36,505 nucleotides of DNA from Alphaproteobacteria bacterium (GTDB lineage: Bacteria > Pseudomonadota > Alphaproteobacteria > SHVW01), in contig VGDO01000036.1 in assembly GCA_016869645.1 (NCBI GenBank), positions 1 to 36,505 of the forward strand, given 5' to 3'. Shown in pieces: positions 15,228 through 22,902 of the stretch. The notes under the pieces were generated by a model, which was given only the letters and a program-made list of their open reading frames with translations, was not told the DNA's origin and made no database searches. Every line of letters starts with the position of its first letter. The stretch's first letter is position 1. Position numbers and translations under genes: made by a program.

Positions 15228-15815
15228 ATGGCATCTCACGACATTCGCCGCAGCGTCGTCACGCTGGAGCGCACCTGGCACGAGCGCGGACCGAAGCTCG
15301 ACAAGCCGGTGCGCCGCGGCTGGGCCGCCGTTGTGATGGCCAATCCGTTTGCCGGCAGATTCGTCGCCGATCTCGTGCCGTTCATGGATTCCCTTGAGCC
15401 GCTCGCCCACGACATGACGCGCGAGCTGCTCGAGCTCATGAAGGCAGAGGCCGGCAAGGTCGAGTCCTACGGCAAGGGCGCGATCGTCGGCGTCGACGGC
15501 GAGATGGAGCACGCCGCGATCTGGCACGCGCCAGGCGGCGCCGGCATCCGCCGCGCGCTCGGCGGCGGTGCGGCCGGCGTGCCCGGCTCGATGAAGCTCG
15601 GGCCGGCCGGCTGTACCCTCGATCTGTCGCTCGGCAACATGGATGCCGGAAACGTGCGGTCGCACTATGACGCGATCGCCGTGACCATCGGCGATGCGCC
15701 GCGCCCCTCCGAGATCGTCTTCGCCGTCGCGATCGCGACCGGCGGCCGACCGCATGCCCGGCTCGGCAGCCTGATCAGCGCCGCCGAGGCGCGCAGCAGG
15801 GCCGGGCGGTCATAG
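15228..15815 (+). CDS. Amino acid synthesis (AA_synth / DUF1185) family protein
   Basis: A 195-aa protein of the 'amino acid synthesis protein' family: IRRSVVTLERTWHERG at the start, AAVVMANPFAGRF, YGKGAIVGVDGEMEHAAIWHAPGG (residues ~82-105), VPGSMKLGPAGCTLDLSL and SEIVFAVAIATGGRPHARLG. The family is small, beta-rich and of unproven biochemical activity; it commonly sits in amino-acid or amide catabolic operons. GCAGGAG precedes ATG 15228. It is the last gene of the Ehu-like operon, 28 nt after the FAD oxidoreductase. Its end overlaps the convergent HAD gene by 6 nt. Confidence 0.8.
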   Translation: MASHDIRRSVVTLERTWHERGPKLDKPVRRGWAAVVMANPFAGRFVADLVPFMDSLEPLAHDMTRELLELMKAEAGKVESYGKGAIVGVDGEMEHAAIWHAPGGAGIRRALGGGAAGVPGSMKLGPAGCTLDLSLGNMDAGNVRSHYDAIAVTIGDAPRPSEIVFAVAIATGGRPHARLGSLISAAEARSRAGRS

Positions 15816-16439
15816 CAGGCCAAAAGCGTCCAGGTCGGCCCGAAGCTGTTTGGCTGATGAGAATTGGAACGCGTGCATTCCGACAGCGCGCGCGCCCGCA
15901 ACGTTGGCCCAAACATCGTCGAAATAAAGCGTGGTCTCGGGCGCCAGCCCGTGGGTCGCAATCAGGCGTCGGTAGATTTCCGGATCCGGCTTGGCGCAGC
16001 CGACGTCTCCCGATACAAGAACGCCCTGAAAACAGTCGAGGAAGTCGAGCCGCCGCCGGAGCAACGGGTATTTCTCTGAGGGCAGATTGGTCAGGCCATA
16101 GATTGCACGACCGGCCCGATGGAGATGCGCCACGACCAGAACGGATTCATCGAGCGGTCCGGCAAGCATCTCCTCCCAACATGTGTCGTACTTCGTAATA
16201 AGATGCGCATGCTCCGGAAATCGCTGGGCGAGCTCGGCGACCGCCTGGGCCACGGGCTTGCCCATGTCCTGCTGTCGGATCCAGTCGGCGGTGCACACGT
16301 CGTTCAGAAAGTGCTGTACGGCCCGCTCGTCCCCATCGAACAGCCGCCTGTAGAGATGGCGCGGATGCCAGTCGATGAGCACGCCGCCAAGATCGAAGAC
16401 GACTGCATCGATCCGGATGAGGCCCTGGTCGCTTGTCAT
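15810..16439 (-). CDS. HAD-superfamily hydrolase, subfamily IA (YihX-like phosphatase)
   Basis: A 209-aa HAD phosphatase. Motif I is VVFDLGGVLIDW with nucleophile Asp16; the second position is Gly18 rather than Asp, as in YihX-type members. Motif II is GLTNLPSE, motif III the Lys in GCAKPDPEIYRRL, motif IV YFDDVWANV. The predicted alpha-helical cap lies between motifs I and II (about 25-90). ATG 16439 is preceded by GAGG; a start at 16481 adds 14 residues of no family similarity. Sugar phosphates are typical substrates of the group. It is transcribed away from the nitrile-hydratase-like gene and does not belong to the Ehu-like operon. Confidence 0.88.
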   Translation of the reverse strand: MTSDQGLIRIDAVVFDLGGVLIDWHPRHLYRRLFDGDERAVQHFLNDVCTADWIRQQDMGKPVAQAVAELAQRFPEHAHLITKYDTCWEEMLAGPLDESVLVVAHLHRAGRAIYGLTNLPSEKYPLLRRRLDFLDCFQGVLVSGDVGCAKPDPEIYRRLIATHGLAPETTLYFDDVWANVAGARAVGMHAFQFSSAKQLRADLDAFGLL

Positions 16440-16561
16440 TGCATCCTCGTCGTAATCGTCGCCGCGCGCGCCAGGCGACACGTGTCGGGCGACGCGTTGA
16501 TTTGCTGAAATGAAAGATTGTATCCTGAAACCGCTGTCGTCCAGCCAATGAGAGGAACTTC
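16440..16561 (+). promoter_or_regulatory. Divergent promoter region with candidate sigma-70 promoter for the NHase-like gene
   Basis: This 122-base divergent gap contains an AT-richer stretch. TTGATT at 16497-16502 and TATCCT at 16521-16526 are separated by 18 bases and read toward the NHase-alpha-like gene, leaving a leader of about 30 nt that ends in AGAGGA (16551-16556), the ribosome-binding site. The HAD gene promoter should also lie here, but I could not place it. Confidence 0.4.
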
Positions 16562-17101
16562 ATGAATGCGCTCAACCCCACGATGGGGCAGGTTATTGCG
16601 CGGGCGTGGTTCGACGCACGCTTCAAAGAGCGACTGCTCGCCAACCCGAAAGACGCTCTCTCGCAAATGAAGCTCGCGATTCCCGAGGGCAAGACCGTGG
16701 TCGCCGTCGAGAATACTTCACGCATCACTCACATCGTGCTGACATCGCCGCGCTACACCGAAACCAAGTCCGCGTACTCGGATATCAAGGAGTTCGGCGA
16801 GTCCTATCGGGACCCGCGCCTGTTTCCTCTCAATTGGGGCAGCCACGATCCGGTATTCACGGCGCGGATGAAGGCGGACCCCGTCAAGGCACTCGGCTAC
16901 ATGGACGTCGAGGTGCCGGCCGACATAACGATCGTTGTGGTGGAGAACACTCGAGAACTGGCGCACCTCGTGCTGCCGGTCCGCCCTGCTGACCTGAACC
17001 AGTCGACCGAGCTCGTCGACAAGATCTCTGCCGGACACATTCCCCCCGCCCTGCGCTATTCGGCTCTGTTCGGCTCGACAGGCTACGCGCAGTTCACCTG
17101 A
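16562..17101 (+). CDS. Cysteine-free nitrile-hydratase-alpha/NHLP-like protein with two repeated halves
   Basis: A 179-aa protein made of two similar units: residues ~12-63 (ARAWFDARFKERLLANPKDA ... VVAVENTSRITHIVL) and ~91-142 (NWGSHDPVFTARMKADPVKA ... IVVVENTRELAHLVLPVRP). Each has the helix 'F-x-x-R-x-x-A-x-P-x-x-AL' then a strand 'V-x-VENT...H-x-VL', the pattern of the nitrile hydratase alpha subunit and of nitrile-hydratase-related leader peptides (NHLP). In nitrile hydratase the metal-binding C-T-L-C-S-C follows the first strand. Here that place reads TSPRYT (61-66), and the protein has no cysteine, so the Fe/Co centre cannot form. A short insertion (~67-90) and a C-terminal tail (~143-179) are extra. 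AGAGGA precedes ATG 16562. An alpha/beta hydrolase gene follows 93 nt later. No beta subunit, activator or RiPP enzyme is nearby. The function is unknown. Confidence 0.7.
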   Translation: MNALNPTMGQVIARAWFDARFKERLLANPKDALSQMKLAIPEGKTVVAVENTSRITHIVLTSPRYTETKSAYSDIKEFGESYRDPRLFPLNWGSHDPVFTARMKADPVKALGYMDVEVPADITIVVVENTRELAHLVLPVRPADLNQSTELVDKISAGHIPPALRYSALFGSTGYAQFT

Positions 17102-17194
17102 TCCACCGGGGCAGACCCGCGCCGAGGCAAGCCGTTCTGAGATGTTGCCGCGCATTCTGGATTCGAGCCGGCACGAACAATCGGGGGTTAGGAA

Positions 17195-17941
17195 ATGACT
17201 GTGGAAACGATCGTCTACGGCCAAGTGCAGGGCGCCGCACTGCTTGCCGATATTGCGACGCCGGGCGGCAGCGGCAAGCTGCCTGTCGTCATCTCGATCC
17301 ACGGCGGACGGTGGTACTACGGAACCCGACGGGACACCGGTTCGATCGATGTCCGGCAATGGGCGGATCTCGGCTTCTTCGCCATGAGCATCGACTATCG
17401 CCTCGTCACCTGCACGCCCGCACCCGCTCCCTACCAGGACATGCTGTGCGCCATCCGCTGGGTTCATGCGAATGCGCGCAAATACAACCTCGACCGCAGC
17501 CGCATCTTTCCGATCGGCATGTCCTGCGGCGGGCACATGGCCTCGCTCGCCGCGACGCTAGGCGAAGGCAGGTTCGCCAAGACCGGGGGATGGGACGAGT
17601 ATCCGTCGCGCTTTCGAGCCGCGATCTGCGTGTCCGGGGCCTACGACCTGGTGAGACTCGATTGGGGCGCCGGGTGGGTCCCGCCCGGCGAGCCGTTTCC
17701 CGATGCCCGGGAATATGCTTCGCCGATCCGCCACGTTGCGCCCGGCAACGTTCCCCAGCTGATCTTTCACTCAGACGACGATCCCTCGATTCCGGTCGAG
17801 CAGGTTCTGCGCATGGTCGACGCGCTCAAGGCGGCCGGAGCGCCGCACAAGTTCCTCCACTACAAGGACCGCGGTCACATGTTCATCACCGAGGAGGTGA
17901 TTGCCGAGTCGCTGAAATACATCCGCGAAATGTCCGGGTAG
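17195..17941 (+). CDS. Alpha/beta hydrolase (esterase/carboxylesterase, BD-FAE/HSL-like)
   Basis: A 248-aa alpha/beta hydrolase. The oxyanion segment is SIHGGRW (34-40), the nucleophile elbow G-M-S-C-G-G places Ser110, the acid is probably Asp196 in HSDDDPSIP, and the base His228 in RGHMF, giving a complete triad. No signal peptide is seen. A purine-rich GGGGGTTAGGA lies before ATG 17195. It follows the NHase-alpha-like gene on the same strand by 93 nt, is probably co-transcribed, and is convergent with the phosphonate-type transporter (75 nt between stops). Esters or acyl-amides are likely substrates. A small-ester or formylkynurenine-type activity is possible but not provable here. Confidence 0.85.
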   Translation: MTVETIVYGQVQGAALLADIATPGGSGKLPVVISIHGGRWYYGTRRDTGSIDVRQWADLGFFAMSIDYRLVTCTPAPAPYQDMLCAIRWVHANARKYNLDRSRIFPIGMSCGGHMASLAATLGEGRFAKTGGWDEYPSRFRAAICVSGAYDLVRLDWGAGWVPPGEPFPDAREYASPIRHVAPGNVPQLIFHSDDDPSIPVEQVLRMVDALKAAGAPHKFLHYKDRGHMFITEEVIAESLKYIREMSG

Positions 17942-18015
17942 CCGTCCGGTCCGGGAAGGGACGGCGCGACAAGGCGACGTACATGCGGCAAGCCACCGCC
18001 GCCCCGTGCCCCGCG

Positions 18016-18870
18016 CTACTTGCCCTGGCCAATCAAGCGCTCGCGCAGCCTCTTCGACACAAAGTCAATGAAGTACACGGTGACCAGGATCAGGATGATG
18101 ATCAGGCATGCCTGATCCCAGACATTCGCGCGTATCCGATCAGCAAGCAATAGACCGATCCCGCCCGCCCCAACGATGCCCAGGATCGTCGCCGACCGGG
18201 TGTTGGATTCGAACATGTAGAGCGTGAACGACAGCATCACGGGCAGGACCTGGGGAATCACGCCGAAGCGCATGACCTTGACGGCGTTCGCCCCCGTGGA
18301 CCTGACGCCTTCGGTCTGCTTGCGGTCGATGTTCTCGATCGCCTCGGAGAACAGCTTGGCGAGAGTGCCGGCGTCGGAGATGGCGATGGCCAGGATGCCT
18401 GCGAGCGGACCGAGCCCGATGGCAACCACGAATATCAGCGCCCAGATCATCACGTCGACGCCGCGCAACACGTCGAACACCCGGCGCACGCCGAAATGGA
18501 AGAGCCAAGCGGGCAGGATGTTCTTTGCGGCGAGAAAGCTGAGCGGAAACGCGATGGCGCCGCCGATCAGCGTGCCCAGGAACGCCATGGCCAGGGTTTC
18601 CAAGATTCCGGCCAGAAACAGGTCCATGTTGCCGCCCGAGGCGGGCGGGAACATCACTCTCGTCAGGGTGCCAAGTTCGGACAGACCGCTCCAAAGGCGC
18701 AACGGCGACATATCGAAGCGCACGGCGCAGAACAGCACCAATGCCGCCAAGCCGGTCCAGCAGAGCCAGGACAGCAACCGCTGCGCCAGCGGCCGGCAGA
18801 ACGCGCCGGGTAGGCAGCGTCGGGCCTCGAGCATATCGGCCTTTGATACCGCACCGATGCGCAACCTCAT
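18016..18870 (-). CDS. phnE: Phosphonate-type ABC transporter permease PhnE (second copy)
   Basis: A 284-aa inner-membrane permease of the PhnE family with about six hydrophobic segments. The ABC-coupling (EAA-like) loop reads ...GVRSTGANAVKVMRFGVIPQVLP, typical of PhnE (G-AR-x-x-GA...PQ). The C-terminal LGIVGAGGIGLLL stretch is also characteristic. ATG 18870 overlaps the preceding phnE stop as ATGA (18867-18870), so the two permeases are translationally coupled and probably form a heterodimer. It is the last gene of phnC-phnD-phnE-phnE. Members of this family import phosphonates, phosphite or, rarely, other oxyanions. Confidence 0.9.
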   Translation of the reverse strand: MRLRIGAVSKADMLEARRCLPGAFCRPLAQRLLSWLCWTGLAALVLFCAVRFDMSPLRLWSGLSELGTLTRVMFPPASGGNMDLFLAGILETLAMAFLGTLIGGAIAFPLSFLAAKNILPAWLFHFGVRRVFDVLRGVDVMIWALIFVVAIGLGPLAGILAIAISDAGTLAKLFSEAIENIDRKQTEGVRSTGANAVKVMRFGVIPQVLPVMLSFTLYMFESNTRSATILGIVGAGGIGLLLADRIRANVWDQACLIIILILVTVYFIDFVSKRLRERLIGQGK

Positions 18871-19850
18871 CGCAGAGATTCCTTGCCGATCATGCGATGA
18901 CGGATCTCCTCGCAGCCTATGTCGACGAGGACAACTGTGGCGACGATGATCAGCAGGATTGCGCTGACGTCTTCGTAGTAGTTGAGCCGGATGTTTGTGT
19001 AGAGCTCGTATCCGATGCCCCCGGCTCCGACGAAGCCGAGGACCGCGGCGGTGCGGACATTGATCTCGAAGCGCCAGAGCGTGTAGGAGGCGAAGACCGG
19101 AAGCACCTGAGGGATGACCGCGAAACGGATCATCTTCACCCAGTTCGCCCCGGCGGCGCGGACCCCCTCGATGGGATTGGGGTCGACGTTTTCGTTGACC
19201 TCGGCGAACAGCTTGCCCGACGCTCCCATGGTGTGGATGGTGAGCGCGAGTATTCCCGCCAGCGGTCCCAGGCCCCAGGCGAACACGAACACCAGGGCGT
19301 AGACCAGATCCGGCACGGATCGCGCGATTTCCAAGAACCGCCGGGTCGCAAAATAGATCCAATAGCCGGGGGTCAGATTGCTCGATGCCGCGAAGCTGAG
19401 GAGCAGCGCGCCGATCGTGCCGAGCAGGGTCGCGAAGAACGCCATGAGCAGCGTTTCAACCAGCAACGTCAACCATTTGCCGATGTTCCAGTACCATTCC
19501 GCGACGTCGGCGCCCAGCGTCTCCCAGCGCAGGACGGGCACGAGCTTCCGGACGTAGTCCGTCGTGCGCGGCAGGCCGTCGATCAGGGTCATGACGTCGA
19601 ACTGACCGACGATCACCGCCGTCACCAGGCAGACCAAGAAGACGACCGCGAAGATCAGCGCCTGAATCCGTTTTTGCCTCTGCATCTCCGCGCGCGCGCG
19701 CTCGAATGCGGCAACGGAGTCCACCACCGCGTCAGGCGCTACCCGGCCCGACATGCCGACTGCGTCCCATGGGACGCCAACTGCCGGTACGGCGGGCGCC
19801 CGATCGGCATGATCGAGAATTGCCGGCATGGGCGGCCCACCGCCGCCCAT
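18867..19850 (-). CDS. phnE: Phosphonate-type ABC transporter permease PhnE (first copy)
   Basis: A ~327-aa permease of the PhnE family. An N-terminal cytoplasmic region of ~60 residues (ERARAEMQRQKR) precedes the first membrane segment (LIFAVVFLVCLVTAVIVG). The coupling loop EGVRAAGANWVKMIRFAVIPQVLP and the FVGAGGIGYELY segment match its partner downstream, to which it is clearly paralogous. The start is uncertain: ATG 19850 gives the longest protein, but it and ATG 19829 both lack a good ribosome-binding site. It begins 22 nt after the phnD stop. Confidence 0.88.
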   Translation of the reverse strand: MGGGGPPMPAILDHADRAPAVPAVGVPWDAVGMSGRVAPDAVVDSVAAFERARAEMQRQKRIQALIFAVVFLVCLVTAVIVGQFDVMTLIDGLPRTTDYVRKLVPVLRWETLGADVAEWYWNIGKWLTLLVETLLMAFFATLLGTIGALLLSFAASSNLTPGYWIYFATRRFLEIARSVPDLVYALVFVFAWGLGPLAGILALTIHTMGASGKLFAEVNENVDPNPIEGVRAAGANWVKMIRFAVIPQVLPVFASYTLWRFEINVRTAAVLGFVGAGGIGYELYTNIRLNYYEDVSAILLIIVATVVLVDIGCEEIRHRMIGKESLR

Positions 19851-19872
19851 GGCGCCATGCGCAACTGATCAA

Positions 19873-20799
19873 TCACTGGGTTTTCTTGCGCGCCTCGCGC
19901 AGGAAGATGGCGGCCTGCACCATCGATTCGTAGTCGGCATGAGTCACAGGAACGTATCTCTTCACTTCGCCTTGACCGGCCGCGAACAGAACCTCCTTGC
20001 TGTCGCGCTCCATGTCGAAATACATCTGTGCGATGTCCTTCTTCATGTCTGCCGGCAGTTCCTTGCGCACGGCCAGAAGCGGGTTCTTGACCAGACCGGA
20101 CTTCCAAACGACGCGCACCTGCTCGCGCTTCAACAGACCTTTGTCCATCATCATCCGAAGATTGCCGAATGTGTCGCCTTCGGAAGTCCAGGTGAACGCG
20201 CTGTCGTAGGTCCCGCGCAGCACGGCGAGGGTGCTTTGCTCGTGACCTCCGGAGAAGGCCGTCTTGCCGAAGTACTTGCCAACGTCGATGCCGGCCTTTG
20301 TCAGATCCACCATCGGAATGATGTACCCGGACGTCGACACCGGGTCGGCAAAGGCGACCGATTTTCCCTTCAGGTCATCGAGCGATTTGTACGGGCTGTC
20401 CGATTTCACGATCAGGATCGAGAAGTATCCTGTTGTCCCATCCAGCCCCTCGGTCGTCACCAGCGGCTCGATGCACCCGTTGCAATCCAGGTACGCAGAC
20501 GCGTAGCCGGAGCCGCCAATGCGAGCCATCTGCAGGTGTCCCGCGGTCAGCGCCTGGCCGACGCCGGTGAAGTCGGATGCCTGGAAAAGCTTCACTTTGA
20601 CGCCGAGCTTCTTCTCTGCGTAGACGATGTAGGGCTTGTATCGGTCCACCGTCGTCATCTGGTTCTCGAGCGTGAGAACGCCAAAATTGATCGTGGGGTA
20701 CTTCTCGCGCCAGTTCGCAAATGCATCGGTGGCCGTCGTCGCGACGACTGTCGTGAGAGCGGCTGTGACGACTGCTGCAGCGTATCGACGTATCGACAT
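19873..20799 (-). CDS. phnD: Phosphonate/phosphite-type ABC substrate-binding protein PhnD
   Basis: A 308-aa periplasmic binding protein. MSIRRYAAAVVTAALTTVVATTATDAFA is a Sec signal peptide. The mature protein has the PhnD/PtxB pattern: INFGVLTLENQ, YKPYIVYAEKKLGVKVKLF, DLKGKSVAFADPVSTSGYIIP with the Ser-Thr-Ser ligand loop, then GGHEQSTLAVLRGTYDSAFTW. GGAGG lies 7 bases before ATG 20799. The ligand is probably a small oxyanion such as an alkylphosphonate or phosphite. No C-P lyase, phosphonatase or phosphite dehydrogenase gene is in the window, so the use of the ligand is unresolved. Confidence 0.92.
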   Translation of the reverse strand: MSIRRYAAAVVTAALTTVVATTATDAFANWREKYPTINFGVLTLENQMTTVDRYKPYIVYAEKKLGVKVKLFQASDFTGVGQALTAGHLQMARIGGSGYASAYLDCNGCIEPLVTTEGLDGTTGYFSILIVKSDSPYKSLDDLKGKSVAFADPVSTSGYIIPMVDLTKAGIDVGKYFGKTAFSGGHEQSTLAVLRGTYDSAFTWTSEGDTFGNLRMMMDKGLLKREQVRVVWKSGLVKNPLLAVRKELPADMKKDIAQMYFDMERDSKEVLFAAGQGEVKRYVPVTHADYESMVQAAIFLREARKKTQ

Positions 20800-20866
20800 G
20801 GCAGATCCTCCGTTGCCAAGGGTTGCTCTTCGTCCCTCAAAATCATGTGAAGGCGTCGTGGTCTTG

Positions 20867-21673
20867 CTATTGCGCGGTGCCTCTCGAGCCGATACCGATG
20901 GCGGTAGACGTGACATTGATGTCGAATTCTTCGTCCTCGCCGTCGACCCCATAAACCGTACGGATGACGTCGCCGGTAAGCGCCGTGGGCGGGCCGTCGA
21001 AAGCGATCCGGCCCGAGACCATCCCGACGATCCGGTCGCAGTAGGCACGAGCGGTGTCGACAGTGTGCAGGTTGCAGATGACGGTGATGCCGTCTTCGCG
21101 GTTGATCGCGCGAAGCGCGCCCATCACCACAGTGGCGTTGCGCGGATCCAGCGAGGCGATCGGCTCGTCTGCCAGAAGAATTTCCGGCTCCTGGGTCAGT
21201 GCGCGGGCGATGGCGACGCGCTGCTGTTGGCCGCCCGACAGAGTGTCGGCGCGCTGCAGCCCGTGCTTGATCATATCCAGCCGTTGAAGCGCCATGACTG
21301 CGAGAGTGCGCTCTTCCGGCGTGAACAACTGAAAGACCGCCTGCAACGTCGAGCGGTAGAACATCCTGCCGATGAGGACGTTGGTGATCACATCGAGCCG
21401 CGGCACGAGGTTGAACTGCTGGAACACCATGGCGCACTTGGCGCGCCACTGGTTGAGAACCCGCCCCTTGATCGTGGCGATCTCAGCTCCATTGAAGTTG
21501 ATGCTGCCGGCCGTGGGGTCGACCAACCGATTGACCAGCCGCAAGAGAGTCGATTTGCCGGCGCCGGAGCGACCGATGATCCCAACCATTTGGCCGGTTG
21601 GGATTTCGAGGCTCACGTTGTCGACCGCGACCACATTGTCGAATTGCTTGCTGACGCCGGTTAGGCGAAGCAC
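20867..21673 (-). CDS. phnC: Phosphonate-type ABC transporter ATP-binding protein PhnC
   Basis: A ~268-aa ATPase of the PhnC family. Walker A GRSGAGKS (34-41), Q-loop MVFQQFNLVPRLDVITNVLIGR (the PhnC-type sequence), signature LSGGQQQRVAIARAL, Walker B ILLADEPIASLDP and the switch His in CNLHTVDTARAYCDRIVGM are all intact. The start is a GTG at 21673, chosen because GGGAGGGAG lies just upstream and the protein then begins MLRLTGVSKQF as in the family; the frame also opens at a TTG (21715) that has no support. It is the first gene of the phnCDEE operon, 67 nt before phnD. Confidence 0.92.
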   Translation of the reverse strand: MLRLTGVSKQFDNVVAVDNVSLEIPTGQMVGIIGRSGAGKSTLLRLVNRLVDPTAGSINFNGAEIATIKGRVLNQWRAKCAMVFQQFNLVPRLDVITNVLIGRMFYRSTLQAVFQLFTPEERTLAVMALQRLDMIKHGLQRADTLSGGQQQRVAIARALTQEPEILLADEPIASLDPRNATVVMGALRAINREDGITVICNLHTVDTARAYCDRIVGMVSGRIAFDGPPTALTGDVIRTVYGVDGEDEEFDINVTSTAIGIGSRGTAQ

Positions 21674-21960
21674 TCTTGTCTCCCTCCCCGCGCCGCATGC
21701 AAACGACAACGCCAAACAACAGGCTGGCCTAGCTTGTCCGTATCAACCAGTTGAAAATGCGAGAAAGTTTCCGCCCGCATCGCCCGTTCCGTTGGCCTGA
21801 ACGGTCCCTTTCGGCGATGCGCCGATCCTAGCGCTCCGCATGAGCTCTAGTAAACGAATATTCTCATGGTGAAATATCAATCCGGCATCCCGACCGCACG
21901 TCATCTGGTTTCGGCAAGCACGCATCGCATCAGGAGATCGACATCGAACGGAATGAAGCC
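21674..21960. promoter_or_regulatory. Divergent intergenic region, phnC operon / nitroreductase
   Basis: These 287 bases have no gene and should carry both promoters. The stretch 21838-21885 is notably AT-richer than its surroundings and contains the palindrome GAATATTC (21856-21863) and, on the minus strand, a TTGATA box (21880-21875); I could not pair this with a well-spaced -10. No PHO box-like tandem repeat (CTGTCAT type) was seen, so phosphate control is not supported. Confidence 0.35.
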
Positions 21961-22692
21961 TTGACGCACTCAACAACGAACGGGAACGGTGCTCCACACG
22001 CCGGACTGGCCAACCCATCCGCCGTCGAGACCGCCCTCACCTCGCGCCGCTCGGTGCGCGCCTTCCTGCCGCGACCGGTCGAGCGCAGCCTGGTCGAGCG
22101 GATTCTCACCGTCGCGGCGCGCGCGCCGAGCGGCACCAACATGCAGCCGTGGAAGGTCTATGTGCTGACCGGCGCCGTTCGCGAGCGCGTCAGCCAGGCG
22201 CTGCTCGTGGCGCATGATGCGCCGGAAGGCACCTATCGCGCCGAGTACCGTTACTATCCGGTCGCGTTCTTCGAGCCCTACCTGGCGCGCCGGCGCAAGA
22301 TCGGCTGGGATCTCTACGGCCTCGTCGGCATCAAGCGCGGCGAGAAGGACAAGATGCACCGCCAGCACGGGCGGAACTTCGTCTTCTTCGATGCGCCGGT
22401 CGGCATGATCTTCACGATCGACCGACGGCTCGAGCGCGGCAGCTGGCTCGACCATGGCATGTTCCTGCAGGCCGTGATGACCGCGGCGCGCGGCCACGGC
22501 CTCGACACCTGCCCGCAGGCGGCGTTTGCGCCCTTCCACCAGGTGCTGCGCGAGATTCTGCCGATCGGAGAGAACGAGTCGGTCGTGTGCGGCATGTCGC
22601 TCGGCTATGCCGATCCCGACGCGCCGGAGAACAGGCTCGAGACAGAGCGCGCTCCGCTCGAGGATTTCTCAGCCTTCCTCGGCTGGTCCTGA
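21961..22692 (+). CDS. Nitroreductase-family FMN enzyme (PnbA-like)
   Basis: A 243-aa nitroreductase-fold flavoenzyme. The FMN-binding segments are TSRRSVRAFLPRPV (28-41), VAARAPSGTNMQPWKVYVLTG and the C-terminal GMSLGYADPDAPEN. The pattern agrees with nitrobenzoate-reductase (PnbA) relatives, which act with NAD(P)H. The start is uncertain. The open frame begins at a TTG (21961) with no ATG or GTG before the conserved region, and only GGAA upstream; an overlapping ATG at 21953 in another frame encodes just three codons. It stands alone, divergent from phnC, and probably reduces a nitro compound, quinone or similar electrophile. Confidence 0.85.
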   Translation: MTHSTTNGNGAPHAGLANPSAVETALTSRRSVRAFLPRPVERSLVERILTVAARAPSGTNMQPWKVYVLTGAVRERVSQALLVAHDAPEGTYRAEYRYYPVAFFEPYLARRRKIGWDLYGLVGIKRGEKDKMHRQHGRNFVFFDAPVGMIFTIDRRLERGSWLDHGMFLQAVMTAARGHGLDTCPQAAFAPFHQVLREILPIGENESVVCGMSLGYADPDAPENRLETERAPLEDFSAFLGWS

Positions 22693-22711
22693 CATGGGCG
22701 CGGTCATGCCA

Positions 22712-22762
22712 CATTGAAGCAATGCTTCAATGCGGAAGCGTGATTCTCACGTTTCAGATGCA
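22712..22762. repeat. Diverged copy of the palindromic intergenic repeat; hairpin after nitroreductase
   Basis: CATTGAAGC (22712-22720) and GCTTCAATG (22724-22732) form a perfect 9-base stem with a 3-base loop 20 bases after the nitroreductase stop. The following bases (GCGGAAGCGTGATTCTCACGTTTCAG) align with the right arm of the repeat at 120-178: both read ATTGAAGC-x2-TGCTTC, then T...G.AA.CGTGA.TC. So it is a partial, diverged member of the same family. It might help end transcription, though no U-run follows. Confidence 0.5.
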
Positions 22763-22902
22763 ATCGCCCCCTTCGTACCCGGGCGAACCGGGCTTCGCCC
22801 GAGGCTCAGGAGGCGATTCAATCTGAACCAATCACGGTCCAGGAACCGCTCGACAAAGCGGCGCGTTGGATCGAGGATCGGTTGGTTCTTCTCGGCGGCG
22901 CT

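Noticed and set aside
9408..15815. Genuine ectoine degradation operon (ehu-eut/doe)
   Set aside because: Only EhuA/B-like and DoeA-like genes are present; EhuC/D, EutB/C/E, DoeB and DoeC/D types are missing, so naming it ectoine catabolism would overreach.
16562..17101. NHLP-type RiPP (TOMM/proteusin) precursor
   Set aside because: No Gly-Gly cleavage site followed by a Cys/Ser/Thr-rich core, and no cyclodehydratase, radical SAM, LanM or peptidase-ABC gene within the window.
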